A DNA stretch of 64,000 nucleotides from Pichia kudriavzevii (GCF_003054445.1 NC_042509.1:124001-188000), one strand, 5' to 3'. Shown: positions 1 to 9,622, counted from the first letter of the stretch. Numbers and translations are program-made. The notes: generated from the letters alone by a model not told the origin.

Positions 1-52
1 GTATGATCCTACATGCCTTGACATCTTCGAGAATTTTGTCCAGATCAAGCAT
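1..52 (-). CDS. N-terminus of a PPP-family protein phosphatase, PPH3-like (cut by window edge)
   Basis: Only 17 codons are inside the window, reading from an ATG at 52 toward position 1: MLDLDKILEDVKACRI. From memory this resembles the start of yeast Pph3 (MMDLDKIIASLRDG), the catalytic subunit of PP4, and more loosely other PP2A-like phosphatases that also begin with a short acidic helix. The catalytic motifs (GDxHG, GDxVDRG, GNHE) would lie outside the window, so the family call is an inference from a short similarity. A CTG codon falls at the leucine of the DLDK motif. It is divergent from the proline-rich gene that starts near 243, so the 190 bp between them would hold both promoters. Confidence 0.4.
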   Translation of the reverse strand, partial: MLDLDKILEDVKACRII

Positions 53-242
53 GCTAGCAAAGAGATATGTATATCTAGAGCCGAAGATGAAGTTTGGTGC
101 AGGAGGTTGGAAGAGAGATGAGGTGGTTTAGCATAAAGTAAAACAAAACACGTTAAAGGAAGAGCCCACAGCTGGAACAAAGAAGTTGTGAAATTTCCGC
201 AAACTTGAAATTGTCTCTAATTTCCATCTTTAGCATTTACGT

Positions 243-1253
243 ATGTACTACATTGAAGAGTTGACTTCTAAAGCAATGACCATTGAACGCAAGAAGGTGC
301 CGCCTATTGTTCCGAAAAAGAACAGAGAACTCTCTCTGCGGGGGGACAAGAACGGATCAGAAACTTTACATCTATCCATTCCCGTGGGGCCAATTACCCC
401 CAGGATACAAGATAGAGAAACAACAGAGAAAGAGACACTGGAACGGCTCGTTGAGGAGATATCGCTGAACAGCGAGTATGAACTCCCAAGACGTCACCGG
501 AATGAGCCGAAAGTGATCAAGTTTGACGACATAATGGCATCCAATCGTGTACCGGCAATTAAACCAACAAAACATGCAAGTACAAGCATTAATACAATCA
601 CTAATACAACCACAAAACCGAAACCACAACCCAAGCCCAAGCCAGTCTTAGAATCATTGTTGCAACAGGAAAGTCCAGACATTTACCCTAAACAAAATGC
701 AACACCACAAGACACTTTGTGGTTAAACCTGAAACCAAAACCACTAGTGAAACCAAAACCACCGGTAAAAACAAAGCCAGAGATAAAGCCTAGCTTCCAT
801 TGTATCCAGCACCCTTTATCAAAGACCTGTGTGGTTCCACCTCAAACACGTACAGAGAAAGAAACTCCGGCATTTCTACATAACGTTCTACAACAACACA
901 TCGACTTACAGTCAAAGTCTGCACCTTTGCAAATGGTCCCCCTGCCCGGATTGGCCACTTCTGCAGTTTTCCCAATTCCAGCAAAACCTTCACAGAGAGC
1001 TCACACCGTGGACAATTCGTCGTTGGGAGTCACTCGTGGCAGAGGTAAGAAACTCACACATCCAAACAAGACCCGTTCAAGAGGCCCTCGTAGGAGGTTA
1101 CCAAAGAGTGTCTCCACGTCAGAGGGGGACAAGACAAGTGCAAATGCACCTACATACGCAGCCAAATGTACAGAGACCCCTCTATTGAGTCAGCCCCTGG
1201 GAAAGAAGAAACCCCCAGTCCCACCAAAGAAAAAAATACAAATCACTGTGTAA
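243..1253 (+). CDS. proline- and lysine-rich protein with SH3-ligand motifs at both ends
   Basis: 336 residues from the ATG at 243; a second in-frame ATG at 276 gives a 325-residue form starting MTIERKKVPPIVPKK. I do not recognise an orthologue. The protein is almost all low complexity: a Lys/Pro tract of KPKP type around residues 115-190, few hydrophobic stretches, no membrane segment and no enzyme motif. Two class-type SH3 ligands frame it: VPPIVPKK near the N-terminus and KKKPPVPPKKK at the extreme C-terminus. Proteins of this build are usually cortical actin or endocytic adaptors that bind SH3 proteins, but that role is inferred from motifs only. It lies upstream of ANP1 on the same strand, 327 bp from its ATG. 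Confidence 0.6.
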   Translation: MYYIEELTSKAMTIERKKVPPIVPKKNRELSLRGDKNGSETLHLSIPVGPITPRIQDRETTEKETLERLVEEISLNSEYELPRRHRNEPKVIKFDDIMASNRVPAIKPTKHASTSINTITNTTTKPKPQPKPKPVLESLLQQESPDIYPKQNATPQDTLWLNLKPKPLVKPKPPVKTKPEIKPSFHCIQHPLSKTCVVPPQTRTEKETPAFLHNVLQQHIDLQSKSAPLQMVPLPGLATSAVFPIPAKPSQRAHTVDNSSLGVTRGRGKKLTHPNKTRSRGPRRRLPKSVSTSEGDKTSANAPTYAAKCTETPLLSQPLGKKKPPVPPKKKIQITV

Positions 1254-1580
1254 TACAGTCCTTCCTCTCTGCCGTTCTCCCCAACAATGTAGACGGATAT
1301 ATATATATATATATATTAACAGCCAACCATGCCTTATGGGTCCCACGGTGCATGTACTTCACCATCCAATGCCTTCGCTGTGGATTGTGGATCTGCAACT
1401 TTTTCAATTGCTTTCGTTGTAACTTTAATTTTTATTTTCATTTTTAAAAGTGTTTTCAATTTGGGTCCTTTTGTTTTTATTGTACTTGAAAATTATTTTC
1501 GTTTTAACGTTTTGATTTTCCACTGCTGTTGTGGGACTATAAATAGACCCTTTTGCAGTTTATTTCACTAGCCAGTGCCC
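1254..1580 (+). other. intergenic region upstream of ANP1
   Basis: No gene seen. It holds an (AT)n run at 1297-1316 and a T-rich stretch from about 1400 to 1560. A TATA-like TATAAATAG motif lies near 1539, about 40 bases before the ANP1 ATG. Confidence 0.6.
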
Positions 1581-2929
1581 ATGTCTGGGAAAGTGTATGT
1601 ATACTTGTCAAGTTGTCCCCCCTTGTTTATCAGAGACTAGTCATACTAACATCAAACTCGAGCAGAAAACCGTTTGATTATCGGACAAGGTCCACCATTT
1701 ACACATTGGCCATATTCGTTGTGGGAATTCTGGGGTTATTCTCATGGTATAGTAGTTTCCTCCCAACGTTCACAGAGAAACAACAGTCGTTGTACCGACC
1801 GCAATTCGACGACACACTGGGCGTCACCTTTGCCGACCTTCGGTATGATTCTCAAGGTACTGCCAATGGTTGGCAAAATGAGGAACGAGTGCTATTCTTG
1901 GTCCCCTTGAGAGATGCCGCTGAACATCTACCAATGTTTTTCAGTCATATGCGGAACATGACGTACCCCCATCATCTCATTGATATTTCCTTTTTAGTTT
2001 CTGACTCAAAAGACGATACGTTGGGGGTCTTGTATTCGTCATTGAAATCAATTCAAGAAAGCAGTGACCCAGATTTACCATTTGGCGAAATAGAGATCTT
2101 TAAAAAAGATTTTGGACAGTCGGTTGGGCAAGGTTTCTCCGACAGACATGGATTTGCAGCACAGGGTCCACGTAGGAAAAATATGGCAAAGGCAAGAAAT
2201 TGGTTAACTGCAGTGGCTCTCAAACCCCACCACTCTTGGGTGTATTGGAGAGATGTCGATGTTGAGACGATTCCACCAACAATCATTGAAGATTTGATGG
2301 AACATGATAAAGACATCATTGTTCCCAATGTCTGGAGACCGTTGCCGGATTGGTTAGGGGGGCAACAGCCTTATGATTTGAATTTATGGCAAGAAAGTGA
2401 TGGTGGCTTGGAATTGGCCTCATTATTGAGTGAAGATGCAGTCATTGTGGAAGGTTATCCAGAATATGCTACGTGGAGACCCCATTTGGCATACTTGAGA
2501 GATCCATATGGTGACCCGCAAACAGAGATGCAGTTGGATGGTATAGGTGGTGTGTCGATTCTGGCTAAAGCTGCTGTTTTCAGGTATGGTTCGCATTTCC
2601 CAGCTTTTTCCTTTCAGAAACATGCGGAGACAGAAGGTTTTGGTAAGATGTCGAAAGCCATGGGATTGGAAGTTGTTGGGTTGCCTCATTATGTGATTTG
2701 GCATATCTATGAGCCATCTGATGATGATTTGAAACACATGGCATGGATGGCCGAGGAGGAAATTCGACAAGCTAAAATGAAGGAGTTCTCCAAGATATAC
2801 AACAAGAACTTCAAGTTGGGCTTTGAGCCAGTCACCTCCGAGGAGTGGGAAATTGAAAAAGGTAAAATACTGAAAAATTCAGACCCAATAAAGCTGAACA
2901 AGTTTATCTACGTTGACTGGTCGGACTAA
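1581..2929 (+). CDS. ANP1: mannan polymerase II subunit Anp1 (Golgi alpha-1,6-mannosyltransferase), spliced
   Basis: Member of the Anp1/Mnn9/Van1 family, which extends the alpha-1,6 backbone of N-linked mannan in the cis-Golgi. Proposed structure: exon 1 at 1581-1594 (ATG TCT GGG AAA GT), intron 1595-1665, exon 2 at 1666-2929, giving 425 residues beginning MSGKVKPFDYR. A single type II membrane anchor lies at about residues 14-33. The catalytic domain keeps family motifs: VPLRDASEHLPMFF-like (here VPLRDAAEHLPMFF), FSDRHGF, YWRDVDVETIP with the DxD-type acidic cluster, and HYVIWHIYEPS. The C-terminal YVDWSD matches Anp1 rather than Mnn9 or Van1, and the long Gln tail of the S. cerevisiae protein is absent. 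Without splicing the open frame would need a 40-residue unconserved N-terminus from an ATG-less start. Confidence 0.93.
1595..1665 (+). other. ANP1: spliceosomal intron of ANP1
   Basis: Consensus 5' site GTATGT at 1595-1600, perfect branch point TACTAAC at 1644-1650, and tandem acceptors GAG|CAG ending at 1662 and 1665. Both acceptors keep frame and differ by one residue (MSGKVRKPF or MSGKVKPF). Length 71 nt, or 68 nt with the first acceptor. CAG is the better yeast acceptor. Confidence 0.85.
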
Positions 2930-3027
2930 TGATATAATGGCATTTTGGTTGATGTATTTATCATTTTTCTTTTATATAAATTACTTGGTTACACATTAAA
3001 TTTGTTTCTTATCGATACTATTACAAA

Positions 3028-6000
3028 CTACTCCTTATCTTTATCCCTTTTAAAGGCAAAACTTAGTTTCCTACCCATGAAACCACCTCCTCCACTGCCA
3101 CTGCCACTGCCACTGCCACTGCCACCGTTTCCGTTGACGGCATTAGGATCCTCAGATATTGATGATCCAATTATACTTCCATCAGTGGAACCTAGAGTGG
3201 CCGCAGAAGCTTGACTGGTTGAGTGCATGGAATTTTTCCTTGGCAATTTGAAAAACCTTGAGCTACCAAAACTTGAAGACTTGTTGTGAGTTATAGGAGA
3301 TTTTTCGTCTTTTGGATTCTCCTCAATAGTTTCATCGAACAACGAAATATGGCCATGTGCATCGAAATGATGCTCAACAGTTTTATTAGATAATGTCTTT
3401 GTCGGACTTGCGCCAAACTTGCCCATCATGGATTTTAGGAATGATGGCGAATTAGGATGATGGTGGTCACCTGTAGTTGTGTTGACTACTTTATTGGTAT
3501 TGGATTGTTCAACAATCGAAGTCGATGGTGATTGGCCGATTTGATCATTCATGGTACTAACCAGACTTTGCTGTTCACTTTGATTGAGAGACGCTGGTGT
3601 ACCGAGGAAAGAAAATCCATTATTTGGTTGCAATCCACCCCAACTACCAGAATTTGCATGATTGTTATTAGTATTACCATTACTCCAGATACTTGAACCA
3701 AAACTCGAGCTTCGACCTCTTGTACTGGAATTATTGTTGTTATTGTTCTTAATAGTGGTATTGACATTAGTGCTAGTGCTGTTGCTATTGAGATTGTAAT
3801 TGTTAGAGTTGCTATTGGCGTTGTTAATATTTGTTTCTTGAAGATCACTACCCAACGTTCCAAAAATCTTAGAGTAATGATGCGAACTCGTGTTATCGGA
3901 CAGACCATTGGATGTGAGATACATCGAAACAGGATCAATATCATTTCCACCGGAAACAGGATTAGTGTTAAGCTGCATATTCATTGAATTGTTGTTATTG
4001 AATGGAGATTGCGTAGTCACAATGCTGTCATTATTAGATAGCTGCGCATGTAGTGATTGTGGTGGGGAGTTCATTAGATTCATTTGCGAGGCTGCTGTTG
4101 TTAAGGCACTCAATGAGGTTATTCTTTGATGGTGCGGACTTGAACCCAATACCATGCCATTTAAACCGTTATTTTGATAATAATCAAATTGATTGATCTG
4201 TGATATGTTGGGTGATGCTGCAGAACCATTCTGCGGATTCAGTGATGGTTGGGATAACGGGTTTATGTGTGGTGATAGGACTGTATGGTTATTACTTTTA
4301 TTAGTATTGGTTAAAAGTTGATCAATTTCTTCGGAATCAATCAAGTTCTGAGGTAATAACATGTTTACAGATTGTCGATCACTATTATTTATTGCCCAAA
4401 TATTATTCTTTCCATTAAATGCATTCAGAGATGCCGAATCATCAAATTCTCCTTGAAAGGATCCGTTATTCTCGGACCTTAATCCCATTAAACTTCTCAT
4501 AGAGTTAGAGTTGAATTGTTGACTATTAAAAGCGCTGCCGTTAGAGTGCGAAGGTAATTGATTGTACAAATATCCATTCACATTAGTTGGTGTTGTACCA
4601 GTAGTAACGTTTTCATTTGAGGTATTAATATTGACGGTTGGTAATATTGGATTGGAATTGACGTTTTGCACATTCTGAACATTTTGTAATATTCTTTGTC
4701 TCTTCTCTTCATCTATTTGCTTCTTTTTTAGCTCAAATTTCTCCCATTCCCTAGCTTGCAAATGTCTGTAATCAGATTCCGCCTTTTCATCTATTTCCTT
4801 TATCTCCTGGTATAACTCTTTTTCCCATTCAGGTTTTAGCTTAAATAAGTCGTTTAAATATTGTACGCCTTCAGGGCGTAACAATCCTGTAACTTCATCG
4901 ATGTTTTCGTTAATTTTTTCAAAAAGCTCAATAACTTTGAGCTTTGTGGATTCAAGGGTCTTTCTTAGAGAAATTTCGTACCTTAACTCATCCTCCAGAT
5001 TATGTAATTCTTCCTGCGACACAAAGATCTCTTTATTTAAATTCATAACCTCATTTTCAAGCTTTAGTAATTTTTTAGGATTTTGTTTCGTCTGGAATTC
5101 CAGTTCCTTCTGCATCCTGATAGTATCAGAATTTAGTTTCTCGATTTGATGTTTCAGTTCATCGATTTTTCTTTCCCGTTCTTTGATTTTCTTTTGATCG
5201 GCACTGACTCTACTTGCACCTCTAACCCGTTGCTCTTCAAGTAGTTTTATTTCTTGACGTAAATTTGTCCTGTTGTTATCTTCGAATTTTCTTCTAGTCC
5301 TTGCCTCATCTCTAGTGGCAATTAAGTTGGACTCTTCCTCTTGGAATTCGAACTCTGCTTCTTTATACGATCTCATCAACTGCTGGACTTCTTCCAAGCC
5401 ACTTTCCAAAATCCATTTCAACTCATTAATGTCGTCAATCAAATGTGGGTGTTTGGAATCTATAGTAGGATTAGTGGACGTGGATGTTGTTGGCGGCTGT
5501 TGATTACCATCCAAAGTACCGCTTCTAGACCTGCCATTTGAGGCTGAACTAGCGGTTGTCGACTTGAAAGGATCAGTTCTCGTCAAGGATTCTCTTTCTT
5601 GTTCCCGTAAAAGATATTTGATAACATTATCAATATTCTGCAAACTTTGTAGTTTTGAATCTTCGATATGTTTAGCAGATGTCTTGATGAAAATGGGCGA
5701 GCTCTTGGACCGAAAACCAGCCAAGTTAAATGCAACTAAATCAATTTGGTAGTTGGAGCTAGGCTCTAGCTCCTCAAGCGTACATTTATTCACATCTCCC
5801 TTGATCCTCAGTGTTTGTATTCCGTTGATATATAATATATAGTGGTCAATATTAGAGCTAGACACTAAATCGTCCTTTTCTTTCTTAGAATCCCCGTTTT
5901 CGGTGTTACCCGAAACATCACTCCAATGGAACGCTATTGACGTATCTGTGACTTTATCAACTGACAGTAGTGGCACTTTAGGGATTGGTATCGATAAGCT

Positions 6001-6099
6001 CTTCACAGAGGTTTCAATGGGTAACGACATTAAGAGAGAAAACCGATGCGCTAGCCATAGTGTCCCTGCACATGCCAGCATGAACATAACCAGAATCAT
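3028..6099 (-). CDS. membrane-anchored FN3 and coiled-coil protein with Asn/Ser-rich tail
   Basis: 1023 residues from the ATG at 6099. Residues 2-23 form one hydrophobic segment (MILVMFMLACAGTLWLAHRF), probably an N-terminal membrane anchor. Residues about 45-140 read as a fibronectin type III fold, with IAFHWSDV, HYILYINGIQ and LEPSSNYQIDLVAFN at the expected strand positions. A long coiled coil follows from about 215 to 480 (many ELEFQ, LKHQIEKL heptads). The remaining half is disordered, Asn- and Ser-rich, and ends in a GSGSGSGSGGGG tract encoded by a TGGCAG-type hexamer repeat, then a basic GRKLSFAFKRDKDKE tail. I know fungal proteins with this architecture but cannot name a S. cerevisiae orthologue safely. 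It converges with ANP1, with 98 bp between the stops. Confidence 0.85.
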   Translation of the reverse strand: MILVMFMLACAGTLWLAHRFSLLMSLPIETSVKSLSIPIPKVPLLSVDKVTDTSIAFHWSDVSGNTENGDSKKEKDDLVSSSNIDHYILYINGIQTLRIKGDVNKCTLEELEPSSNYQIDLVAFNLAGFRSKSSPIFIKTSAKHIEDSKLQSLQNIDNVIKYLLREQERESLTRTDPFKSTTASSASNGRSRSGTLDGNQQPPTTSTSTNPTIDSKHPHLIDDINELKWILESGLEEVQQLMRSYKEAEFEFQEEESNLIATRDEARTRRKFEDNNRTNLRQEIKLLEEQRVRGASRVSADQKKIKERERKIDELKHQIEKLNSDTIRMQKELEFQTKQNPKKLLKLENEVMNLNKEIFVSQEELHNLEDELRYEISLRKTLESTKLKVIELFEKINENIDEVTGLLRPEGVQYLNDLFKLKPEWEKELYQEIKEIDEKAESDYRHLQAREWEKFELKKKQIDEEKRQRILQNVQNVQNVNSNPILPTVNINTSNENVTTGTTPTNVNGYLYNQLPSHSNGSAFNSQQFNSNSMRSLMGLRSENNGSFQGEFDDSASLNAFNGKNNIWAINNSDRQSVNMLLPQNLIDSEEIDQLLTNTNKSNNHTVLSPHINPLSQPSLNPQNGSAASPNISQINQFDYYQNNGLNGMVLGSSPHHQRITSLSALTTAASQMNLMNSPPQSLHAQLSNNDSIVTTQSPFNNNNSMNMQLNTNPVSGGNDIDPVSMYLTSNGLSDNTSSHHYSKIFGTLGSDLQETNINNANSNSNNYNLNSNSTSTNVNTTIKNNNNNNSSTRGRSSSFGSSIWSNGNTNNNHANSGSWGGLQPNNGFSFLGTPASLNQSEQQSLVSTMNDQIGQSPSTSIVEQSNTNKVVNTTTGDHHHPNSPSFLKSMMGKFGASPTKTLSNKTVEHHFDAHGHISLFDETIEENPKDEKSPITHNKSSSFGSSRFFKLPRKNSMHSTSQASAATLGSTDGSIIGSSISEDPNAVNGNGGSGSGSGSGSGGGGFMGRKLSFAFKRDKDKE
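3096..3126. repeat. (CTGCCA)n hexamer repeat inside the FN3 protein gene
   Basis: Four to five tandem CTGCCA units on the plus strand, encoding the Gly-Ser tract near the C-terminus of the minus-strand protein. Copy number change keeps frame. Confidence 0.8.
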
Positions 6100-6423
6100 G
6101 GATGTTTGTGAAATTATGAAGACCTCAGGGTGGGAAGCCTATTTCTTATTCTTGTTCCCCTGGAATGAAAGAATCTTGAAAAATAGAACAGGAAAACAAG
6201 AAGAAAAACAAGAGAACGAAAAAACAAGTTGTTGATCTTCAGAATGTCGCGGAGGAGATGACTAAATAGGGTCAAATTTTGACTACTTGCTATTTCTCCA
6301 GGCTGAAAAATCATGTTGTGGGTTTAAAGCTATGAGTGTGAAAGTTATGCGAGATCAATTAGTAATATACATGTAAATAAGGTATTCTATATATGTGCGT
6401 TTGTTTCAGTATATATTTATGTA

Positions 6424-6448
6424 TGTGTGTGTGTGTGTGTGTGTGTGT
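6424..6448. repeat. (GT)n microsatellite
   Basis: About twelve GT units downstream of GLY1, in the gap between the GLY1 stop and the FN3 gene promoter. Confidence 0.95.
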
Positions 6449-6483
6449 ATTTTCTTAGTAAAGAGCCAATGGTATGCGAGTAG

Positions 6484-7620
6484 TTAATGATGAACATGCT
6501 CAACTAATGTTTTAGTTGAACTGACGGAAGGAGTACGATACAGTTTTGCTGCACCTTTGGTTGTATACGGATGGACCAAGGAATCTTGGTACGCCTCAAG
6601 TAACGCCGACTTTAGGTTTTCGATAGCTTCTGGGGAATTCTGATAATGGAAAGCCAGTCTGTTACCCATTGTTCTGACATTGTATTTTTTGGAAATGATA
6701 TCATAAGTTGAAGGGTTAACTTTGAACTTCTTGGAATCAAGAAACACAAACGATGTATCAACCGGTGATTCCAAAGGTATACCTTTCTCAACGCAAAACT
6801 GGCCGACATTTTTAGCATATTGATGGGAGATTTTGATCTTGTCAAAGTTGTCATCGATTGCAATGGAAGCCATCTTGGCCAACATACCCGCCTGTCTAAT
6901 ACCACCACCATTTTGCTTTTTGAAATGGTTACATTTTTCAATAAACTTCTTTTTACCAACAAGAATTGAACCAAATGGTGCACCCAAAGATTTTGACAAA
7001 CAAAGGGAGACGGAATCAAACAATCTACAGTAATCGTGGATGGAGATACCAGTTTCTGCGGATGCATTCCATAGCCTTGCACCGTCACAATGTAAGAGAA
7101 TACCCGTTTCTTTGCACCATTGAGAAATGCGCTCAATCTCTTCATACGGGGTTATGATACCATGCAAGGTGTTCTCCAACGAGACAACCTTGGTTGGTGC
7201 CATATGAATGTCACCGTCATCCGGGATGTAATTTTCCAAGATATCATCCAATGTTATGTAATTTCCATTGGCGGGTCTGACTGGCGAAACCATGGCCTGC
7301 GAGAGAGTGGCCAATCCACCGGCCTCGTGCGAGTAGACATGGGCTCTGTAGTCGCAGAGGATGGAGTGTGGAGGCTGGAATAAGTGTGCCCTTAGGGCGA
7401 TTTGGTTTGACATTGTACCGGAGGAGCAAAATAGGGCAGCTTCATGTCCACTTAGCCTCGCCACCTTGTCTTCGAGATCAAGACAGTCTTGGTCTTCCTT
7501 GTAAACAGAGTCACCAACAGTGCAAGTCAGCACCGATTCCAGCATCTTCTGGGTAGGCACAGTGAATGTATCACTTCTGAATTCGTTATGGGTTGGAAAT
7601 TGCTGTGTTTGTTCTGGCAT
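6484..7620 (-). CDS. GLY1: low-specificity L-threonine aldolase
   Basis: 378 residues from ATG 7620 (MPEQTQQFPTHNEFRSDTFT); the frame continues upstream but with no further ATG. A PLP-dependent fold type I enzyme that cleaves threonine and allo-threonine to glycine and acetaldehyde, a main glycine source in yeast cytosol. Seen: the RSDTFTVPT substrate-site start, GDSVYKEDQ, the glycine-rich cofactor segment CSSGTMSNQ, the HCDGARLWNA aspartate that pairs with the PLP ring, and the Schiff-base lysine in SVSLCLSKSLGAPFGS. Length fits the family. A cluster of TGACTC motifs (Gcn4-type) lies about 770-980 bp upstream. Confidence 0.95.
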   Translation of the reverse strand: MPEQTQQFPTHNEFRSDTFTVPTQKMLESVLTCTVGDSVYKEDQDCLDLEDKVARLSGHEAALFCSSGTMSNQIALRAHLFQPPHSILCDYRAHVYSHEAGGLATLSQAMVSPVRPANGNYITLDDILENYIPDDGDIHMAPTKVVSLENTLHGIITPYEEIERISQWCKETGILLHCDGARLWNASAETGISIHDYCRLFDSVSLCLSKSLGAPFGSILVGKKKFIEKCNHFKKQNGGGIRQAGMLAKMASIAIDDNFDKIKISHQYAKNVGQFCVEKGIPLESPVDTSFVFLDSKKFKVNPSTYDIISKKYNVRTMGNRLAFHYQNSPEAIENLKSALLEAYQDSLVHPYTTKGAAKLYRTPSVSSTKTLVEHVHH

Positions 7621-9080
7621 TTTGCGTTGTCTCAATGTCTTTATGTTTTTCTCTTAATATTTTGTCCTAATATTTCAAAGTACAGGATTGAAGTCTGTTA
7701 GAGGTATTAGTAATCCAAACTCTTGCATTTCGATAATCCAACTCGAGGATATCCAACTCTATTTATATACACCACTGTGTACAAACAGTGAGTAATCAGA
7801 TACCCGATCCAGAGACTTTTCCCGCCTGTGGCCACCATCCACGGAGTTTCTCAAAGCGGGAAACCCGCACTATGCGGATCCAGGTTACCCAATTGGGCAA
7901 GCGGCACTCTACAAGAAGGTGCCGTTTACAAGGGCTACATGAACGATAGAATGATGGGAGAAATTGGGAAGTATGGGGAACCGTACCCTTAGAGCCGAAA
8001 TATGGCCTCATTTGAAAGGATATATGATGTTCTTCCCCGTGTATCTGGTGTAGTAGCGATATCTCTCCTCGAGGACATGCCACGTTGTCTATTGTGAGTC
8101 GAGTGAAAAAATTTGCGTTATTTTCTCGGTGTGGTTCGGTCCTTGCGAGTGGTGTGGGAAGGGTTAATAGAAATGAGGGTTTCAGAAGGGTATCATGGTG
8201 TTGGAAGGGTACTTTGGAAGGTCAAGAGAAGCAAGGGAGACACACTGGAGAAGAAGAATTACCGAGATAGGAAAAGGTGAAGTAGATAAGGGGAGAAACA
8301 AACCGTTGAAAGTGTCAAATGAAGAGAAATTGGACTATGAAGGGTCTCAATGGAGAAGTTAGGACAGAGTTAGGCTGGTCTTGGTGACTCTGTAGAAACT
8401 TGTTTTCATATCAAGTGACTCGTACTGACTGCACCCTCCGCTGGCGGGACTCCGTCTAATTTCCACAGACTCTGCTCGACTCTGTGTGACTCTGTGTGAC
8501 TCGAAACCTTCTCCGCATACGGCTGTAGGGATGTGCCGCGGCTAGACTTTTGGCGACTCTGGTGGGTATATTTGACTCTGAACAGATATGTATGACTCCC
8601 CCAATTCTCGATTATCTTATCTTGACTTGTTGGAATAGAGAGTTTGTTCCTCCAAGGGTCTTTCACTTACATCGATTTTTTCGGTTCCAAAAGGCTTGGA
8701 AGGCGTACTCCTATGTACAAAGAGAGTGCCAGAGAGACCTGTACGGAGTATTTCAGGACTACGTATATGTATAGTATATTGTAGGCCCGCTTTTCTTCTA
8801 GTAAGAGAGAGAAAGGGATAGAAAAGGAGCAGAAGTTGAAGGAAATTACCCTCTTTTGCTGGCAAACATCTTCACTGTACAGAAGGATGGGCGGTTAATC
8901 AGTAGTACAGCATTGGATTGTCACCACATTGATGAATTGCACGGAGACCCTGGTGGATGCACGCACATGGATGGGATCAATGTGTGTGGAGAGAGAGATT
9001 GCTCGATACAAGAGTCTTGGAAACCCAATGGACTCTACATTAGAAGGTTTCAGGTTTTGACTACATTAGTTGGATGTCGA
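7621..9080. other. gene-poor stretch upstream of GLY1
   Basis: Short open frames occur on both strands but none has an ATG, composition and length that persuade me. The part next to GLY1 should be its promoter. The segment 8380-8600 carries repeated GACTCTG/TGACTC words. Confidence 0.5.
8385..8598. promoter_or_regulatory. cluster of six TGACTC (Gcn4-type) motifs
   Basis: TGACTC occurs at 8385, 8416, 8487, 8497, 8573 and 8593, with extra near-copies (GACTCTG, GACTCCG) between them. TGACTC is the core of the Gcn4/AP-1 site. Whether these bind anything is inference; part of the cluster may just be a short degenerate tandem repeat (GTGTGACTCT at 8485-8504). Confidence 0.35.
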
Positions 9081-9563
9081 TTAGAGTGTTTCAACAGAAG
9101 TTGGGATTTTCTTTGTGTCTGTAATTATGAATGCATTACAATGTAGCATGGAACTAAATAGAAGCTGGTTGCCCCTGTCATGGATGAGCTTGTGGCCAAA
9201 AGAAGCCAATTTGGCATGATGCGATTGCTCGTGTCGTTGCAATGCATCAAAGTGAATGTTCTTATACACGTAGATGTTCTGCAGGCGAAGTGCTTCTCGT
9301 GGCGAGATCGGCAACCGATCTGTGTGGATATGTAGCCAGTACGTGAGGTTCGATGGTCCGTTCTTTACGATGGATGTGACCGGTGTAACTGATGGAGAGA
9401 CTCCCAAGCGTCTACAATTTGCCACGTTTTCCATTTGGACTGGGTGGTCCCGCTGGAGAACGTCATTGTGACTGAATGCCACGCCGTTGAGCGAGTTCAC
9501 TGCCAGCAACAGGACTCCAAGTAAGAGCGTACCGAAACGGTGATAATCTGGGGAGTTAGGAAA
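9081..9563 (-). CDS. unrecognised open frame with signal-peptide-like segment, start not resolved
   Basis: The frame is open from 9563 down to the stop at 9081, but the first ATG inside it is at 9434 (117 residues, MENVANCRRLG). Before that ATG the frame reads FGTLLLGVLLLAVNSLNG, a hydrophobic run like a signal peptide, then FSHNDVLQRDHPVQ. This would make sense if an upstream exon with the ATG were spliced in: an AG acceptor sits at 9564-9565 and two near-consensus branch points GACTAAC at 9591-9597 and 9607-9613. I could not find a convincing donor with a preceding ATG, so it may be broken or not a gene. No family recognised; no homologue comes to mind. Confidence 0.3.
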   Translation of the reverse strand, partial: FPNSPDYHRFGTLLLGVLLLAVNSLNGVAFSHNDVLQRDHPVQMENVANCRRLGVSPSVTPVTSIVKNGPSNLTYWLHIHTDRLPISPREALRLQNIYVYKNIHFDALQRHEQSHHAKLASFGHKLIHDRGNQLLFSSMLHCNAFIITDTKKIPTSVETL

Positions 9564-9582
9564 CTGACAAAGTAGTCACTCA

Positions 9583-9622
9583 TCGGGTCAGTTAGTCAAC
9601 AGGTCAGTTAGTCAACTGGCCA
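9583..9622. repeat. short direct repeat, GGTCAGTTAGTCAAC
   Basis: GGTCAGTTAGTCAAC occurs twice in direct orientation, starting near 9586 and 9602. On the minus strand each copy contains GACTAAC. Confidence 0.7.
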
